From Novosphingobium sp. G106 (lineage in GTDB: Bacteria > Pseudomonadota > Alphaproteobacteria > Sphingomonadales > Sphingomonadaceae): DNA of 64,000 nt. The translations under genes and the position numbers were made by a program. Location: contig NZ_JAHOOZ010000001.1 of the NCBI RefSeq assembly GCF_019075875.1, forward strand, positions 2,232,001 to 2,296,000, written 5' to 3'. The notes beneath the pieces were generated by a model. That model ran no database searches. It worked only from the letters and a program-made list of their open reading frames with translations, and was not told the origin of the DNA. Positions 9,449 through 19,037 of the stretch are shown here, piece after piece. Every line of letters begins with the position of its first letter. Positions within the stretch are counted from its first letter, which is position 1.

Positions 9449-10576
9449 CTAGAGACCTGCAATGCGGCAGAGCCGCTCGTGATGGACGGCGGGCGTGCCC
9501 CAGAGCTGCTCGTTCGAGACCGCCCGGCGCAGGTAGAAATGGATGTCGTGCTCCCAGGTCACGCCGATGCCGCCGTGCATCTGCACGCAGTCGCGGATGA
9601 TCTCGGTGGCGAAGCGGCCGCAGTGGCTCTTGGCGACGCTGACCGCGATGGCCGCGTCGGGCGCTCCCGCCTGCACCGCCTTGGCTGCGTGAGCGGCCAC
9701 GGCCTTGGCGCCTTCGAGCTGCGCGGCGTGGTCCGCCAGCCGGTGCTTGAGCCCCTGGAACGAGCCGATCGGGCGGTTGAAGGCATAGCGCTCCTTGACC
9801 CATTCAAGCGTGAATTCGAGCGCGCGGTCGGTGACGCCGACAGTTTCGGCACATTGCAGCGCTAGCGCGACCTGGAGCTGCCGCTCGACCTGATCGGCCG
9901 CGTCGGCGGCGGCTCCCAGCAGCGCCCCCCGCGGAAACCCGAACGCTCTCGAAACGCACCTCTGCCAGCCGGCGGCCGAGATCGAGCGCCGCGAGCGGCG
10001 TGATCGTGATGCCCGGCATCGAGGCCGGCAGCAGGAATTGCGATGTGCCATCGTCGCCCATTGCGGTCACCAGCAGCAGGTCGGCGACTTCAGCGTCCTC
10101 GACGATCCCGCGAGGCCATCGAGGATATAACCGTCGTAGCCGCGCCCCGCGGTGATGGCGCCCGGTTCAGCCCCGGCTGCAGCGCCCGTGCCGCCCAGGC
10201 ACCAGGCTGCGATCGTTTGACCGCTGGCCAGGCCCGGAAGAATGCTCGCCTGCTGCTCGGCCGTTCCCGCCCGAGAAACGGCGTCGGCGACAACGCAGGA
10301 CGACAGGAACGGCCCGGAGAACACCACGCGGCCGAGTTCTTCGGCGACGATGGCGGCATCCACCACGCCTTCCGACATTTCGGCGATGCCACCGTGCGCT
10401 TCAGGAACGAACAGCGCGATCCAGCCGAGCTCCGCGCCCTCGCGCCAGGCACCGAGGTCGATCCGCTCGCCGCCGTCTGCCAGCCGACGCACTGCGCCGA
10501 TCGGCGACCGCTCTTCGAGGAACCGCCGCGTCATGTCGCGCAGCATCAGTTGGTCGTCGGTTGCGGTAACGTCCAC
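9449..10576 (-). pseudogene. Acyl-CoA dehydrogenase (smaller subunit type), two compensating frameshifts
   Basis: Homology to an acyl-CoA dehydrogenase of about 375 residues continues over three frame segments. They run from 10576 to about 10109 (FVPEAHGGIAEMSEG), from about 10109 to 9930 in a shifted frame (VADLLLVTAMGDDG, RLAEVRFESVRV), and then back in the first frame to 9449 (MHGGIGVTWEHDIHFYLRRA). The first break is repaired by adding one G at the GGG run at 10107-10109. The second is repaired by removing one base near the six-G run at about 9926. Because both lie at short homopolymers, sequencing error is as likely as true loss of function. It precedes the intact partner gene by 26 bases. 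Confidence 0.8.
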
Positions 10577-10674
10577 GCCGTTTCTCCCGTGTTGTGCGAG
10601 AATGCTAAAACACAGAAGCAGACGGCGCGCAAAGGGGCGAATACGATCGCCGCTATGAACCTGCGGCAGCCCGA

Positions 10675-11055
10675 TCAGATGAACGGATAGGGATAGGCCA
10701 TCGCATAGTAGTCGAAGATCCGGCGACCGTAGTTATGGTCATATTCCGGATAGGCCGCACCGTGCCGCGGCGCGTCGTCGAGCTGCTCCTTGGTTACGTC
10801 GACGACATAGCCTCCCTTGTCGGTGTCATAGGACAGCATGCCCCAGGGCAGCGGGTAATAGTCGTTGCCTAACCCTAGGATGCCGCCGAATTCGATGACC
10901 GCATATTCGGCCTGGCCGCTGACCTTGCCGACCAAGAAGTTCTTGATCGAACCGAGCTTGTGGCCCTTGCGATCATAGACCTTGGTGCCCTCGACCCGGT
11001 CAGAGGCGATCAGGCGGTGGCGTTCCTGGGCAACGGGGTTGAGCGTATCGACCAT
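10675..11055 (-). CDS. PRC-barrel domain protein
   Basis: This 126-residue soluble protein has a PRC-barrel fold at about residues 14-90, with RVEGTKVYDRKGHKLGSIKNFLV and the paired strand AEYAVIEFGGILGLGNDYYPLPW typical of the family. The tail is rich in Tyr, Asp and Pro (EYDHNYGRRIFDYYAMAYPYPFI is its last segment). PRC-barrel proteins of this size are common stress- or membrane-associated proteins of unknown biochemical role in alphaproteobacteria. No partner is encoded next to it; neighbours are a broken acyl-CoA dehydrogenase and a divergent phosphatase gene. Confidence 0.85.
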   Translation of the reverse strand: MVDTLNPVAQERHRLIASDRVEGTKVYDRKGHKLGSIKNFLVGKVSGQAEYAVIEFGGILGLGNDYYPLPWGMLSYDTDKGGYVVDVTKEQLDDAPRHGAAYPEYDHNYGRRIFDYYAMAYPYPFI

Positions 11056-11169
11056 GGGTCGTTCCTCTCGTGGTTGTATCCTAGCGTAAGAAGGAAACGG
11101 ACGGGCCGTGGCCAGGGTTCCCGTTCTCCGGGATTGAAGGCCGCGTGATGCCGCCCTATCCCCCGCCCG

Positions 11170-11634
11170 ATGGACAAGCCCGCGCTGCTCTTCGTCTGCC
11201 TCGGCAACATCTGCCGCTCACCCCTCGCCGAGGCCGCATTCCGCGAGGCTGCGACGAAAGCGGGGCTAGACGCCAAGGCCGATTCCGCGGGCACGGGCGA
11301 CTGGCACGTCGGCAATCCGCCCGATCGTCGCGCCCAGGCCGAAGCGCTTCGCCACGGTATCGACATCTCGAGCTACCGCGCGCGACAGGTCAGCCCGGAC
11401 GATTTCCGCCGCTTTACCCATATCTACGCGCTGGACAGCAACAATCTCACCAACTTGCGTGCCTTGGCTCCGGCGGACGGCACGGCGAAGCTCGCGTTGC
11501 TGCTCGACGAGGTCCCCGGAATGGCCGGGCGATCGGTGGCCGATCCCTACTTCGGCGACGACGCCGGCTTCGCCGACACCTGGCGCGAGGTCAGCCTCGC
11601 GGCGGAGGCATTAGTCAGGGAATTGCGCGGCTAG
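11170..11634 (+). CDS. Low molecular weight protein-tyrosine phosphatase
   Basis: This 154-residue cytoplasmic phosphatase has the CX5R active site CLGNICRS at residues 10-17 (nucleophile Cys10, Arg16) and the general-acid Asp125 in the DPYFGD loop. All catalytic residues are present. It would dephosphorylate phosphotyrosine, but no cognate tyrosine kinase or capsule gene is adjacent, so its target is unknown. The stop codon shares the palindrome CTAG with the stop of the convergent MaoC gene. Confidence 0.93.
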   Translation: MDKPALLFVCLGNICRSPLAEAAFREAATKAGLDAKADSAGTGDWHVGNPPDRRAQAEALRHGIDISSYRARQVSPDDFRRFTHIYALDSNNLTNLRALAPADGTAKLALLLDEVPGMAGRSVADPYFGDDAGFADTWREVSLAAEALVRELRG

Positions 11635-12086
11635 AGCAGATACATGGTCAGCCAGCGCGCTGCGACCGCCGGCCGTTCGACGCCTTCGACCTCGAGCGTC
11701 ACATCCATCGCCTCGCGCACCTGGCCCGGGCCGTCGCGGCGCAGTTCGGCGATGGTGAAGTGCCCGCGGATCCGGCTGCCCGAGCGTACCGGACTGATGA
11801 AGCGGACCTTGTCGAAACCGTAGTTCACCCCCGTCCGCATCCCCGGCAGCCGCGGCCGCGGCGTCTCCGAGCGTAGCGGCGCGAACAGCGAGAGCACGAG
11901 GAAGCCATGCGCGATGGTCCCGCCAAACTCGGTCTCGGCCGCCTTCACCGGATCGACGTGGAGGAACATCCAGTCGCGCGTGGTATCGGCGAAGCGGTCT
12001 ATCAGGTCCTGGTCGACCAGCATCCAGTCCGACACATAGGTTTTGCCCTGCTCGCTCTGAATGAACGCATCAACTTCATTGCTCAC
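11631..12086 (-). CDS. MaoC family dehydratase (hot-dog fold)
   Basis: This 151-residue protein carries the MaoC/(R)-enoyl-CoA hydratase signature, with [15 protein letters not shown] followed by [15 protein letters not shown]. These supply the conserved Asp and His of the hydratase active site. It is likely to hydrate an enoyl-CoA, perhaps together with the acyl-CoA dehydrogenases encoded 1-4 kb upstream, although it is not in their operon. The ATG at 12086 is the only good start. It converges with the phosphatase gene. Confidence 0.9.
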   Translation of the reverse strand: MSNEVDAFIQSEQGKTYVSDWMLVDQDLIDRFADTTRDWMFLHVDPVKAAETEFGGTIAHGFLVLSLFAPLRSETPRPRLPGMRTGVNYGFDKVRFISPVRSGSRIRGHFTIAELRRDGPGQVREAMDVTLEVEGVERPAVAARWLTMYLL

Positions 12087-12143
12087 GTCGTTCCACCCTC
12101 TCGTTTTCCCTGTTCTGCACGGTTTGGACAGCCCCCCGCCAGT

Positions 12144-12171
12144 TTGCTTTTGTCGAGGCTTTGCCTATATA
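12144..12171 (+). promoter_or_regulatory. Candidate promoter of purC
   Basis: TTGCTT at 12144-12149 and TATATA at 12166-12171 are separated by 16 bases, a plausible sigma-70-like pair in an otherwise GC-rich gap. The resulting leader of about 110 bases ends at the purC ribosome binding site AAGGA. No riboswitch-like pairing was recognised in the leader. Confidence 0.4.
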
Positions 12172-12290
12172 GCGGGGCGACGCCCCGGCCGTGCAGACGC
12201 GCAAGCGACCTGCCTCTGCCGGGGCTTACTTTTCGTACTTTTCGATTTCGCCAAGAATTCGCTCGCTTAGCATTTCCCAAGGAACGCATG

Positions 12291-13073
12291 ATGTCCCGTC
12301 GCCGCCAGATCTACGAGGGCAAGGCCAAGATTCTCTACGAAGGCCCCGAACCCGGCACGCTGATCCAGTACTTCAAGGACGATGCCACGGCCTTCAACGC
12401 CCAGAAGAAGGGCACGATCCAGGGCAAAGGCGTGATCAACAACCGCATCAGCGAGTATGTCTTCACGCGGCTCAACCACATCGGCGTGCCGAATCACTTC
12501 ATCCGCCGGATCAACATGCGCGAGCAGGTGATCCGCCAGGTCGAGATCATCCCGATCGAAGTGGTCGTGCGCAACGTCGCCGCCGGGTCGATCTCCAAGC
12601 GCCTCGGTATCCCCGAGGGCGAGCCGCTGCCGCACACCTTGATCGAATACTATTTCAAGGACGATGCGCTGGGCGATCCGATGATCGCCGAAGAGCACAT
12701 CGCCTGCTTCGGCTGGGCTTCGAACGAGGAGATGCAGGACATCTCGGCGATGGCGATCCGGGTGAACGATTTCCTCTGCGGCATGTTCGCGGCGATCAAC
12801 ATCCGCCTGGTCGACTTCAAGCTTGAATTCGGCCGTATCTGGGAAGGCGACTACAGCCGCGTCATCCTGGCCGACGAGATCAGCCCCGACGGCTGCCGCC
12901 TATGGGACATGACCACGGGCGAGAAGCTCGACAAGGACCGCTTCCGCCGCGATCTCGGCGGAGAGCAGGAAGCCTATCAGGAAGTCGCCCGCCGCCTCGG
13001 CCTGCTGCAGGACGACAACGGTCCTTCCGAAGTGTTCGATCTTTCGAAGCACCGGAAACTTCGCGGCAAGTGA
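12291..13073 (+). CDS. purC: Phosphoribosylaminoimidazole-succinocarboxamide synthase (SAICAR synthetase)
   Basis: This 260-residue cytoplasmic enzyme of purine synthesis joins CAIR and aspartate with ATP to give SAICAR. It begins [16 protein letters not shown] and contains the family segments [52 protein letters not shown] and [17 protein letters not shown] 12291 and the adjacent ATG 12288 both follow AAGGA; the second gives the usual MSRRRQ start. Frame open upstream to 11907 is not coding. A strong hairpin follows the gene. Length and motifs are normal. Confidence 0.96.
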   Translation: MSRRRQIYEGKAKILYEGPEPGTLIQYFKDDATAFNAQKKGTIQGKGVINNRISEYVFTRLNHIGVPNHFIRRINMREQVIRQVEIIPIEVVVRNVAAGSISKRLGIPEGEPLPHTLIEYYFKDDALGDPMIAEEHIACFGWASNEEMQDISAMAIRVNDFLCGMFAAINIRLVDFKLEFGRIWEGDYSRVILADEISPDGCRLWDMTTGEKLDKDRFRRDLGGEQEAYQEVARRLGLLQDDNGPSEVFDLSKHRKLRGK

Positions 13074-13082
13074 GGCATTATA

Positions 13083-13114
13083 TTTGCTCGGTCGTTTTTA
13101 CGCGACCGAGCAAA
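13083..13114 (+). terminator. Perfect 12-bp hairpin after purC
   Basis: The arm TTTGCTCGGTCG at 13083-13094 pairs perfectly with 13103-13114 around the 8-base loop TTTTTACG, starting 10 bases after the purC stop. No clear T run follows on the plus strand, so it may be an imperfect intrinsic terminator or an RNA-end stabilising structure. Confidence 0.5.
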
Positions 13115-13169
13115 AGTGCACTTATCGCGTCCCCTGAGGACAAGGCTGGCCTGGAGCGGCGGAGACCAG

Positions 13170-16028
13170 ATGCGGCGTAATCCGTCCCTAATCCTCTTCC
13201 TTCTGGCATCCCTTTTTCTCTCCGCCTGCGCCCCGCAGACCGAGCGAATCGCCTCCGCCAGCCGTCCACGACCGGTCTGGGGCTTCCTCGAAAGCGACAT
13301 CCCGCCCGAGGCCGCCTACAAGTTCAACCGCCTGCCCAACGGCATGCGCTACGTCATCCGCCGCAACGCCAATCCCAAGGGGACGGCGATGGTGCGGATG
13401 GAAGTGGCCGCCGGTTCGCTCGACGAAAGCCCGGCCGAGCGCGGTTTCGCCCATTTCGTCGAACACATGGCCTTCAACGGCAGCACCCACGTTCCCGAAG
13501 GCGACATGATCCGCCTGCTCGAACGCGACGGCCTCGCCTTCGGCGCCGATACCAATGCGGCGACGGGGTTCGAGACCACGACCTACATGCTCGACCTGCC
13601 GCGCGCCGATCCCAAGCTGCTCGACACTGCGCTGATGCTGATGCGCGAGACCGCCAGCGAACTGACGATCTCGCCCGAAGCCGTCGCCCGCGAGCGCGGC
13701 GTGATCCTCGCCGAAATGCGCGACCGCAACACCTGGCAGATGCGCAACGGCATGGACCAGGCCAAGTTCCTTCATCCCCAGGCACTCTATCCCGATCGCT
13801 TCCCGGTGGGCGTGGCCGACACGATCAACGCCGCTACTGCCGAAGGTCTCAAGGCCTTCTGGCAGCGCGAATATGTGCCCGAGCACACGACGATCGTCGT
13901 CATCGGCGATTTCGCCCCCGAAGACGTCGAGCCGATGATCATCAAGAAGTTCGGCGACTGGCAGGCACGCCCGGCCCTGGTCCAGCCCGATCCCGGCCCG
14001 ATCGACATCAAGTCGAAGGATCGCACCGAGATCTACGTCGACCCCGCGCTGTCCGAACGCGTCACCGCCTCGCGCCACGGCGGCTGGATCGACGGCCCCG
14101 ATACCATGGCCCAGCGACGCGAGAACCTGTTGCGGCAGATCGGCTATGCGATCATCAACCGCCGGCTGCAGCGCATCCAGCGCCAGCCCAACCCTCCGTT
14201 CCGTGGCGCCGGCTTCGGCACCGGCGACATGTTCCGCGACGGGCGGACGACCAATCTCATCGTCGATACGATCGACGGCAAGTGGCGGCGCGGGCTGATC
14301 GCCGCGGCCGTCGAGTACCGCCGCGCGCTGCGTTACGGATTCAGCCTCGGCGAAGTGGCCGAGCAGATCGCCAATATCCGCACGGGCACGCAGAACGCCG
14401 CGGCCTCGGCCGGCACGCGCAGCAACGGCGCGCTGATGGGCGCGGTGTTCGACCTGCTGCGCAATGACATGGTCCCCTCCTCGCCGCAGAGCGTGCTCGA
14501 CCGGCTCGAGGCCTTCATTCCCGAAATCACCCCGGAGCGCGTCCAGGCCGCACTCAAGACCGAGGTCGTCCCGCTCAAGGACCCGCTGCTGCGCTTTCAG
14601 GGCCGCGTTCAGCCCGAAGGCGGCGAGAAGGCGATCCGCGGCGCCTGGAACGAGGCCATGCGCGCACCGATCACGCGCGGTGCCGACGTCGCCAGCGCCG
14701 GCTTCGCCTATAACGATTTCGGCACGCCGGGCACGGTCGTCAGCGACACGCGCGAGCCGGCGCTCGGCATCCGCGAAGTGCGTTTCTCCAACGGCGTCCG
14801 CCTGAATCTCAAGCATACCGACATCGACAAGGACCGGATCTTCGTCCAGCTCAGTGTCGACGGCGGTGACATGCTGAACACCAGGGACAATCCGCTGGCG
14901 ACGCAGATGGTCTCGGCCATGTCCGTCGGCGGGCTCGGCAAGCACAGCCAGGATGAACTTCAGTCGATCCTAGCCGGGCACACGGTCTCGACCGGCATTT
15001 CCAGCACGCCCGAGACCTTCGTCTCGACCGCACAGACCACGCCGCGTGACCTGCAGTTGCAGCTCGAAGTGATGGCCGCGACGATCACCGATCCCGGTTA
15101 CCGTCCCGAGGGCGAGATCCAGTACCGGCTCAACATCAACAACTTCTTCGCCCAGTACCATGCCACGCCGAACGCGGCGCTGAGCAATTCGGTTGGCGGC
15201 CTCCTGTCGGACAACGACTCTCGCTTCACGCTCCAACCCGTCGAAGCCTACCGCAAGCTGACTTTCGCCAAGCTCAAGACCGATCTTGCCGACCGGCTCG
15301 CCCATGGCGCCATCGAGATCGGCGTGGTCGGCGACCTCGACGAAGATCAGACGATCGCCCTAGTCGCTCGCACCCTCGGCGCCCTCCCCGCGCGCGAAGC
15401 CGACTTCCGGCCTTACGATGCGCAGCGCACGCGGCCCTTCACCAAGAGCCATCGCCAGCGTATCGTCCGTCACACCGGCCCGTCCGACCAGTCGCTGCTG
15501 CGCCTGACCTGGCCGACGCGCGACGACGGCGATCCGGTGCAGTCGCTGATGCTCGAACTGCTCGAAAAGGTCATGCGCATCGAACTGACCGAGACACTGC
15601 GCGAGAAGCTCGGCAAGGCCTACAGCCCCAGCGCGGCGAGCACGCTCTCGCGGTTCTGGAAGGACTACGGCGTCTTCGGCATCGCCGCCTCGATCGACGT
15701 TCACGAGATCCCCGCGACCCGCGCGGCGATCATGGAGACCGTCGCCGAACTGCGCGCCGCCCCGGTCAGCGACGATATCCTCCAGCGCGCCCGTGCGCCC
15801 ATGATCGAAGGGCTCGACAACGGCCTCAAGAGCAACGGCGGCTGGCTCAGCCTCGTCGACCGCGCCCAGACCGAACCCGACGAGATCGACCGCTACCTCC
15901 AGGCCAAGAACCGCCTGCTGGCGCTTACAACGCTCGACGTGCAGGCGATGGCGATCCGCTACCTCGACCCCAAGCAGGACGTCGAGGTGCTAGTGCTCCC
16001 CGAAGGCGTGGAGGAGCCGAAAGGCTAA
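13170..16028 (+). CDS. M16 family zinc metallopeptidase, lipoprotein
   Basis: This 952-residue exported peptidase starts with a lipoprotein signal (hydrophobic residues about 5-20, lipobox LSAC), so it is anchored in the envelope. The catalytic inverted zinc motif HFVEH lies in the first M16 domain (HFVEHMAFNGS), with the downstream glutamate region of the family after it. A second, non-catalytic M16 domain pair occupies the C-terminal half, as in PqqL-like and pitrilysin-like periplasmic proteases of 900-950 residues. The start at 13170 follows GGAG and gives the signal peptide directly. It converges with a luciferase-like oxidoreductase gene, the stops overlapping. Confidence 0.93.
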   Translation: MRRNPSLILFLLASLFLSACAPQTERIASASRPRPVWGFLESDIPPEAAYKFNRLPNGMRYVIRRNANPKGTAMVRMEVAAGSLDESPAERGFAHFVEHMAFNGSTHVPEGDMIRLLERDGLAFGADTNAATGFETTTYMLDLPRADPKLLDTALMLMRETASELTISPEAVARERGVILAEMRDRNTWQMRNGMDQAKFLHPQALYPDRFPVGVADTINAATAEGLKAFWQREYVPEHTTIVVIGDFAPEDVEPMIIKKFGDWQARPALVQPDPGPIDIKSKDRTEIYVDPALSERVTASRHGGWIDGPDTMAQRRENLLRQIGYAIINRRLQRIQRQPNPPFRGAGFGTGDMFRDGRTTNLIVDTIDGKWRRGLIAAAVEYRRALRYGFSLGEVAEQIANIRTGTQNAAASAGTRSNGALMGAVFDLLRNDMVPSSPQSVLDRLEAFIPEITPERVQAALKTEVVPLKDPLLRFQGRVQPEGGEKAIRGAWNEAMRAPITRGADVASAGFAYNDFGTPGTVVSDTREPALGIREVRFSNGVRLNLKHTDIDKDRIFVQLSVDGGDMLNTRDNPLATQMVSAMSVGGLGKHSQDELQSILAGHTVSTGISSTPETFVSTAQTTPRDLQLQLEVMAATITDPGYRPEGEIQYRLNINNFFAQYHATPNAALSNSVGGLLSDNDSRFTLQPVEAYRKLTFAKLKTDLADRLAHGAIEIGVVGDLDEDQTIALVARTLGALPAREADFRPYDAQRTRPFTKSHRQRIVRHTGPSDQSLLRLTWPTRDDGDPVQSLMLELLEKVMRIELTETLREKLGKAYSPSAASTLSRFWKDYGVFGIAASIDVHEIPATRAAIMETVAELRAAPVSDDILQRARAPMIEGLDNGLKSNGGWLSLVDRAQTEPDEIDRYLQAKNRLLALTTLDVQAMAIRYLDPKQDVEVLVLPEGVEEPKG

Positions 16029-17188
16029 GCCTTCCGTCCGGTCTTGTCCTCCCAGGCCTTGAAGGCCGCCTCGGCGCCCTTGGTCCGCTCGGCCTCCAGC
16101 CGGTCGATATTGCTTTCGAGCGCAGCGTAGCTTTCCTGACGGTTGCGGTTCGTCCCCGCGAAATGCGGCATGACGAAACGCGCGTAGAGCTCGTAGCTCT
16201 TCTTGGTCTGCTCCCAGTCCGCCCAATTGTGCGACTGGAACAGCATGACGCCGAACTCGCCTTGCTTCATCTGGAGCCGCTCGATCATGGTGATCGCATC
16301 GTCAGGGGTGCCGATCACTGCGCGGCCGGCACCCACCAGCACGTCGACGAGATCGCCGCCACCGGTCAGCCCGCGCATCCCCGCCGGCGCGACGCGATCG
16401 AAGTACTCGGCCCAGCGCGGCAGGCCGAGCGCAACGTCGGCACGCGCCTGTTCGCGCGTCGCGGCGATGTGCATCGGGACGACGAGGCGCAGCTTGGCCG
16501 GGTCCATCGTCTTGCCGTGCTCTTCGGCCATCTGGCAGGCGATCTTCCAGTTCTCGTCGAGCACGTCGAAGCCCGCAGTCTCGGTTGCCGCGACGCAGAG
16601 CATGCCGAAGCCGTGCTTGCCCGCGAGCATGCCGCCCGACGGCGTGATCGCGCTCGCCACGGCGATCTCGGGGTGCGGCAGCGTATAGGGCCGCAAGTGC
16701 GTGCGCGCCTTGTCGAGCTTGTACCAGGCGGTCTCGTGGGTGACTTCCTCGCCGGAGAGCAGCGGCACGATGATCTTGGCCACTTCCTCAAGCATCGGCC
16801 GCAAGAGCTTGATATCGGCGCCGATCATCTCGGCATCGGTGGGCAGCAGGCCCGGCCCCATGCCGAACATCACCCGGCCCATCGTCATGTGATCAAGCTG
16901 GAGGATGCGGTTCGCGACCATCAGCGGGTTGTGATAAGGCATCGACACCACACCGGTTCCCAGCCGGATGCGATGCGTCCGCTCGGCCGCGGCGGCGATC
17001 ATCAGTTCGGGCGAGCCGATGATCTCCCAGCCGGTCGAATGATGTTCGCCGAACCACGCCTCGGTGAAGCCCAGCTTCTCGACCCATTCGACCAGCTCGA
17101 GGTCGCGCCTGAGGCCCAGCGTCGGGCTTTCGATGACGTCGTGATAGGGCGCGACGAAAATGCCGTGCTGGAGATTGATAGCGGTCAT
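16025..17188 (-). CDS. LLM class flavin-dependent oxidoreductase
   Basis: This 387-residue luciferase-like monooxygenase or reductase has a TIM-barrel fold. Family landmarks include GFTEAWFGEHHSTG near residue 40-53, RIRLGTGVVSMPYHNPL and GRVMFGMGPGLLPTDAE. It should use reduced flavin (FMN) or F420 to oxidise an organic substrate. It is the last of three genes overlapping by 4 bases each (oxidoreductase, SDR, this one), so they are co-translated and probably act in one pathway. The glutamate-histidine-histidine segment suggests the alkanal-monooxygenase-like group. Substrate unknown. Confidence 0.9.
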   Translation of the reverse strand: MTAINLQHGIFVAPYHDVIESPTLGLRRDLELVEWVEKLGFTEAWFGEHHSTGWEIIGSPELMIAAAAERTHRIRLGTGVVSMPYHNPLMVANRILQLDHMTMGRVMFGMGPGLLPTDAEMIGADIKLLRPMLEEVAKIIVPLLSGEEVTHETAWYKLDKARTHLRPYTLPHPEIAVASAITPSGGMLAGKHGFGMLCVAATETAGFDVLDENWKIACQMAEEHGKTMDPAKLRLVVPMHIAATREQARADVALGLPRWAEYFDRVAPAGMRGLTGGGDLVDVLVGAGRAVIGTPDDAITMIERLQMKQGEFGVMLFQSHNWADWEQTKKSYELYARFVMPHFAGTNRNRQESYAALESNIDRLEAERTKGAEAAFKAWEDKTGRKA

Positions 17189-17961
17189 TGTGCAGTAAAT
17201 CCTCCGTCGACCATGATACAGGCGCCGGTGATGAAGGACGCTGCGTCGGAAAGCAGGAAAGCGGCAGTCTCGGCCACTTCATGGGGTTCGCCGATCCGGC
17301 CGATCGGATGCCCGGCCTCGGTCATGCGCCGCAGATCCGGGTTGGTCCCCAAGGCATCGGTGAACATTCGCGTCTCCACCGCGCCGGGGAGGATGGCGTT
17401 GACGCGGATACCCTTGCCGCTGGCCTCGACCGCCGCGGCGCGCGTGGCGCCGACGACCCCGTGCTTGGCGGAAACGTAGTCGGCCGACCAGGCCATGCCG
17501 ACGGCACCCGCGGCCGAGGACGTGTTGACGATCGCACCGCCGCCGTGAGCCGACATATGCGCGATCTCGTGCTTCATGCACAGGAACACGCCGGTCAGAT
17601 TGACGGCGAGACTGCGCTGCCACTGGGTCAAGGCCATGCTGTCCAGCAAGGCATTGCCCGCGTTGATGCCGGCGTTGTTGAAGGCCGCGTGCAGACCGCC
17701 GAACGTCGCGACGGCATTTTCGACCATAGTGCTGACCTCATCCTCGTCGGTCACGTCGACACGGATCGCGATTGCCTCGCCGCCGGCGACGCGAATGTCT
17801 GCCGCGAGGGACTCGCAGGCAGCCTCGTCGAGATCAGCGATCGCGACTTTCGCCCCGCGCGCTGCGCAGAGCCGCGCGGTCGCGCTACCGATCCCGCCCG
17901 TGCCGCCGGTGACGAGGACGACCTTGCCCGTCAGACTCAGCCGCTCGAAAGGACCGCTCAC
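17185..17961 (-). CDS. SDR family NAD(P)-dependent oxidoreductase
   Basis: This 258-residue classical short-chain dehydrogenase has the cofactor motif TGGTGGIG at about 18-25, the NNAG motif, the catalytic Ser in NTSSAAG and YVSAK. An Asp-containing segment after strand beta2 (IADLDEAA) suggests NAD(H) preference. The start is GTG at 17961, overlapping the stop of the preceding oxidoreductase gene (GTGA), and its own stop overlaps the next start (ATGA). It is the middle gene of a three-gene unit with two flavin-type oxidoreductases. Confidence 0.92.
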   Translation of the reverse strand: MSGPFERLSLTGKVVLVTGGTGGIGSATARLCAARGAKVAIADLDEAACESLAADIRVAGGEAIAIRVDVTDEDEVSTMVENAVATFGGLHAAFNNAGINAGNALLDSMALTQWQRSLAVNLTGVFLCMKHEIAHMSAHGGGAIVNTSSAAGAVGMAWSADYVSAKHGVVGATRAAAVEASGKGIRVNAILPGAVETRMFTDALGTNPDLRRMTEAGHPIGRIGEPHEVAETAAFLLSDAASFITGACIMVDGGFTAQ

Positions 17962-18878
17962 AGCAGTCCCATCCCTTTCGCCACGTCCTCGAGCGCCTTG
18001 AAAGCGCTGTCGTCTTCCATGTCATTGACCCCGACGAGGATGCGCTTGACGCCGACTTCCTCATATTCGGCGACGAGTTCCCTGGCATTGACCGGCTTCA
18101 GGTCGTCATAGGCACCCGCCCCCCAGGGCGGAAGTTCGCCGACGCCGAAGCTGATGGCGGGAACGATCAGCGAGATGTCGAGCCGGTCGAAGTCCGTGCC
18201 CTCCTCCTCGCAGAACCCGCGCAGCATGGCGAGTTGCTCGCGCATCTGCGCGGGGCTGAGGAACGAAGGCAGCCAGCCGTCGGCCATGCGCGCGACGCGG
18301 CGCAGAACCTTGCTATTCTCGGTCTTGTCATTGCCCGAGCCGATCAGGACGGGCAGCTTCTTCTGCAGCGGCTTGGGATTGCAATGGACCGGCGGGAAGG
18401 AGACGTGCTCGCCCGAATAGCTGGCCTCGTCCTCGGTCCACAGCGTCTCGACCGCGCGCATGAAGTCGAGCGTGCGGCCGAGCCGCTTGTTGAATGGATA
18501 GCCGAAGACCGGCGCCTCGTCCTCGATCCAGCCGGTGCCATAGCTGAAGATCACGCGCCCGCCCGATATGCGGTCGAGCGTCGCCACTTCCTTGGCCAGC
18601 AGCAGCGGATCGCGCTGTGGGACGATGCAGATGTTAGTGCCGAGCTTGATCTTCTGCGTCACCGCCGCAGCGGCGGCGAGACTGACGAACAGCGCGGGCA
18701 TGTGCCGGTAGTTGGGCGGAAGCGGCACACCATAGCGCTCGGCATTTGCGGCCGACACCGGGATGATCGGGTGCTCGCCCATCCACATCGATTCAAAACC
18801 GAGGGATTCGATCGCTTGCGCCAGCGCCGTCACCGGCGGGCCGAACCAGACGTAGTTGGTGGTGATGCCCAGTTTCAT
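17958..18878 (-). CDS. LLM class (F420-type) oxidoreductase
   Basis: This 306-residue luciferase-like TIM-barrel oxidoreductase has SLGFESMWMGEHPIIPV at about 27-43, KIKLGTNICIVPQRDPLLLAKEVATLD, and RVIFSYGTGWIEDEAPVFG. These are typical of the TIGR03619-like F420 family, although F420 use is only inferred and FMN is possible. ATG 18878 is the natural start: the open frame continues far upstream but is the shadow of the divergent SDR gene. It is the first gene of the three-gene unit. A perfect palindrome lies 35 bases upstream. Confidence 0.9.
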   Translation of the reverse strand: MKLGITTNYVWFGPPVTALAQAIESLGFESMWMGEHPIIPVSAANAERYGVPLPPNYRHMPALFVSLAAAAAVTQKIKLGTNICIVPQRDPLLLAKEVATLDRISGGRVIFSYGTGWIEDEAPVFGYPFNKRLGRTLDFMRAVETLWTEDEASYSGEHVSFPPVHCNPKPLQKKLPVLIGSGNDKTENSKVLRRVARMADGWLPSFLSPAQMREQLAMLRGFCEEEGTDFDRLDISLIVPAISFGVGELPPWGAGAYDDLKPVNARELVAEYEEVGVKRILVGVNDMEDDSAFKALEDVAKGMGLL

Positions 18879-18912
18879 CGCTCTGCTCTCCCGCCGCGGC
18901 TGTCCGCGGTCC

Positions 18913-18928
18913 TTCCATATATATGGAA
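18913..18928. promoter_or_regulatory. Perfect 16-bp palindrome in a divergent promoter region
   Basis: TTCCATATATATGGAA is a perfect palindrome placed between the divergently read oxidoreductase operon (start 18878) and SDR gene (start 19038). Its position and AT core suggest a binding site for a dimeric repressor controlling both units, but no regulator gene is adjacent. Confidence 0.5.
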
Positions 18929-19037
18929 CATGCCGCCCCCCTGCCTCCGCAAGGGCGCGCGCGGTTCCATTGCTTGCCCGGACAACTAGGCTGGCGGCGA
19001 GCGGGTCGATTCGAACGAGACCGCAACGGGAGAGGCG

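Noticed and set aside
13188-14945. Minus-strand frame of 585 codons opposite the M16 peptidase
   Set aside because: The composition is that of an antisense shadow; the HFVEH motif and signal peptide lie on the plus strand.
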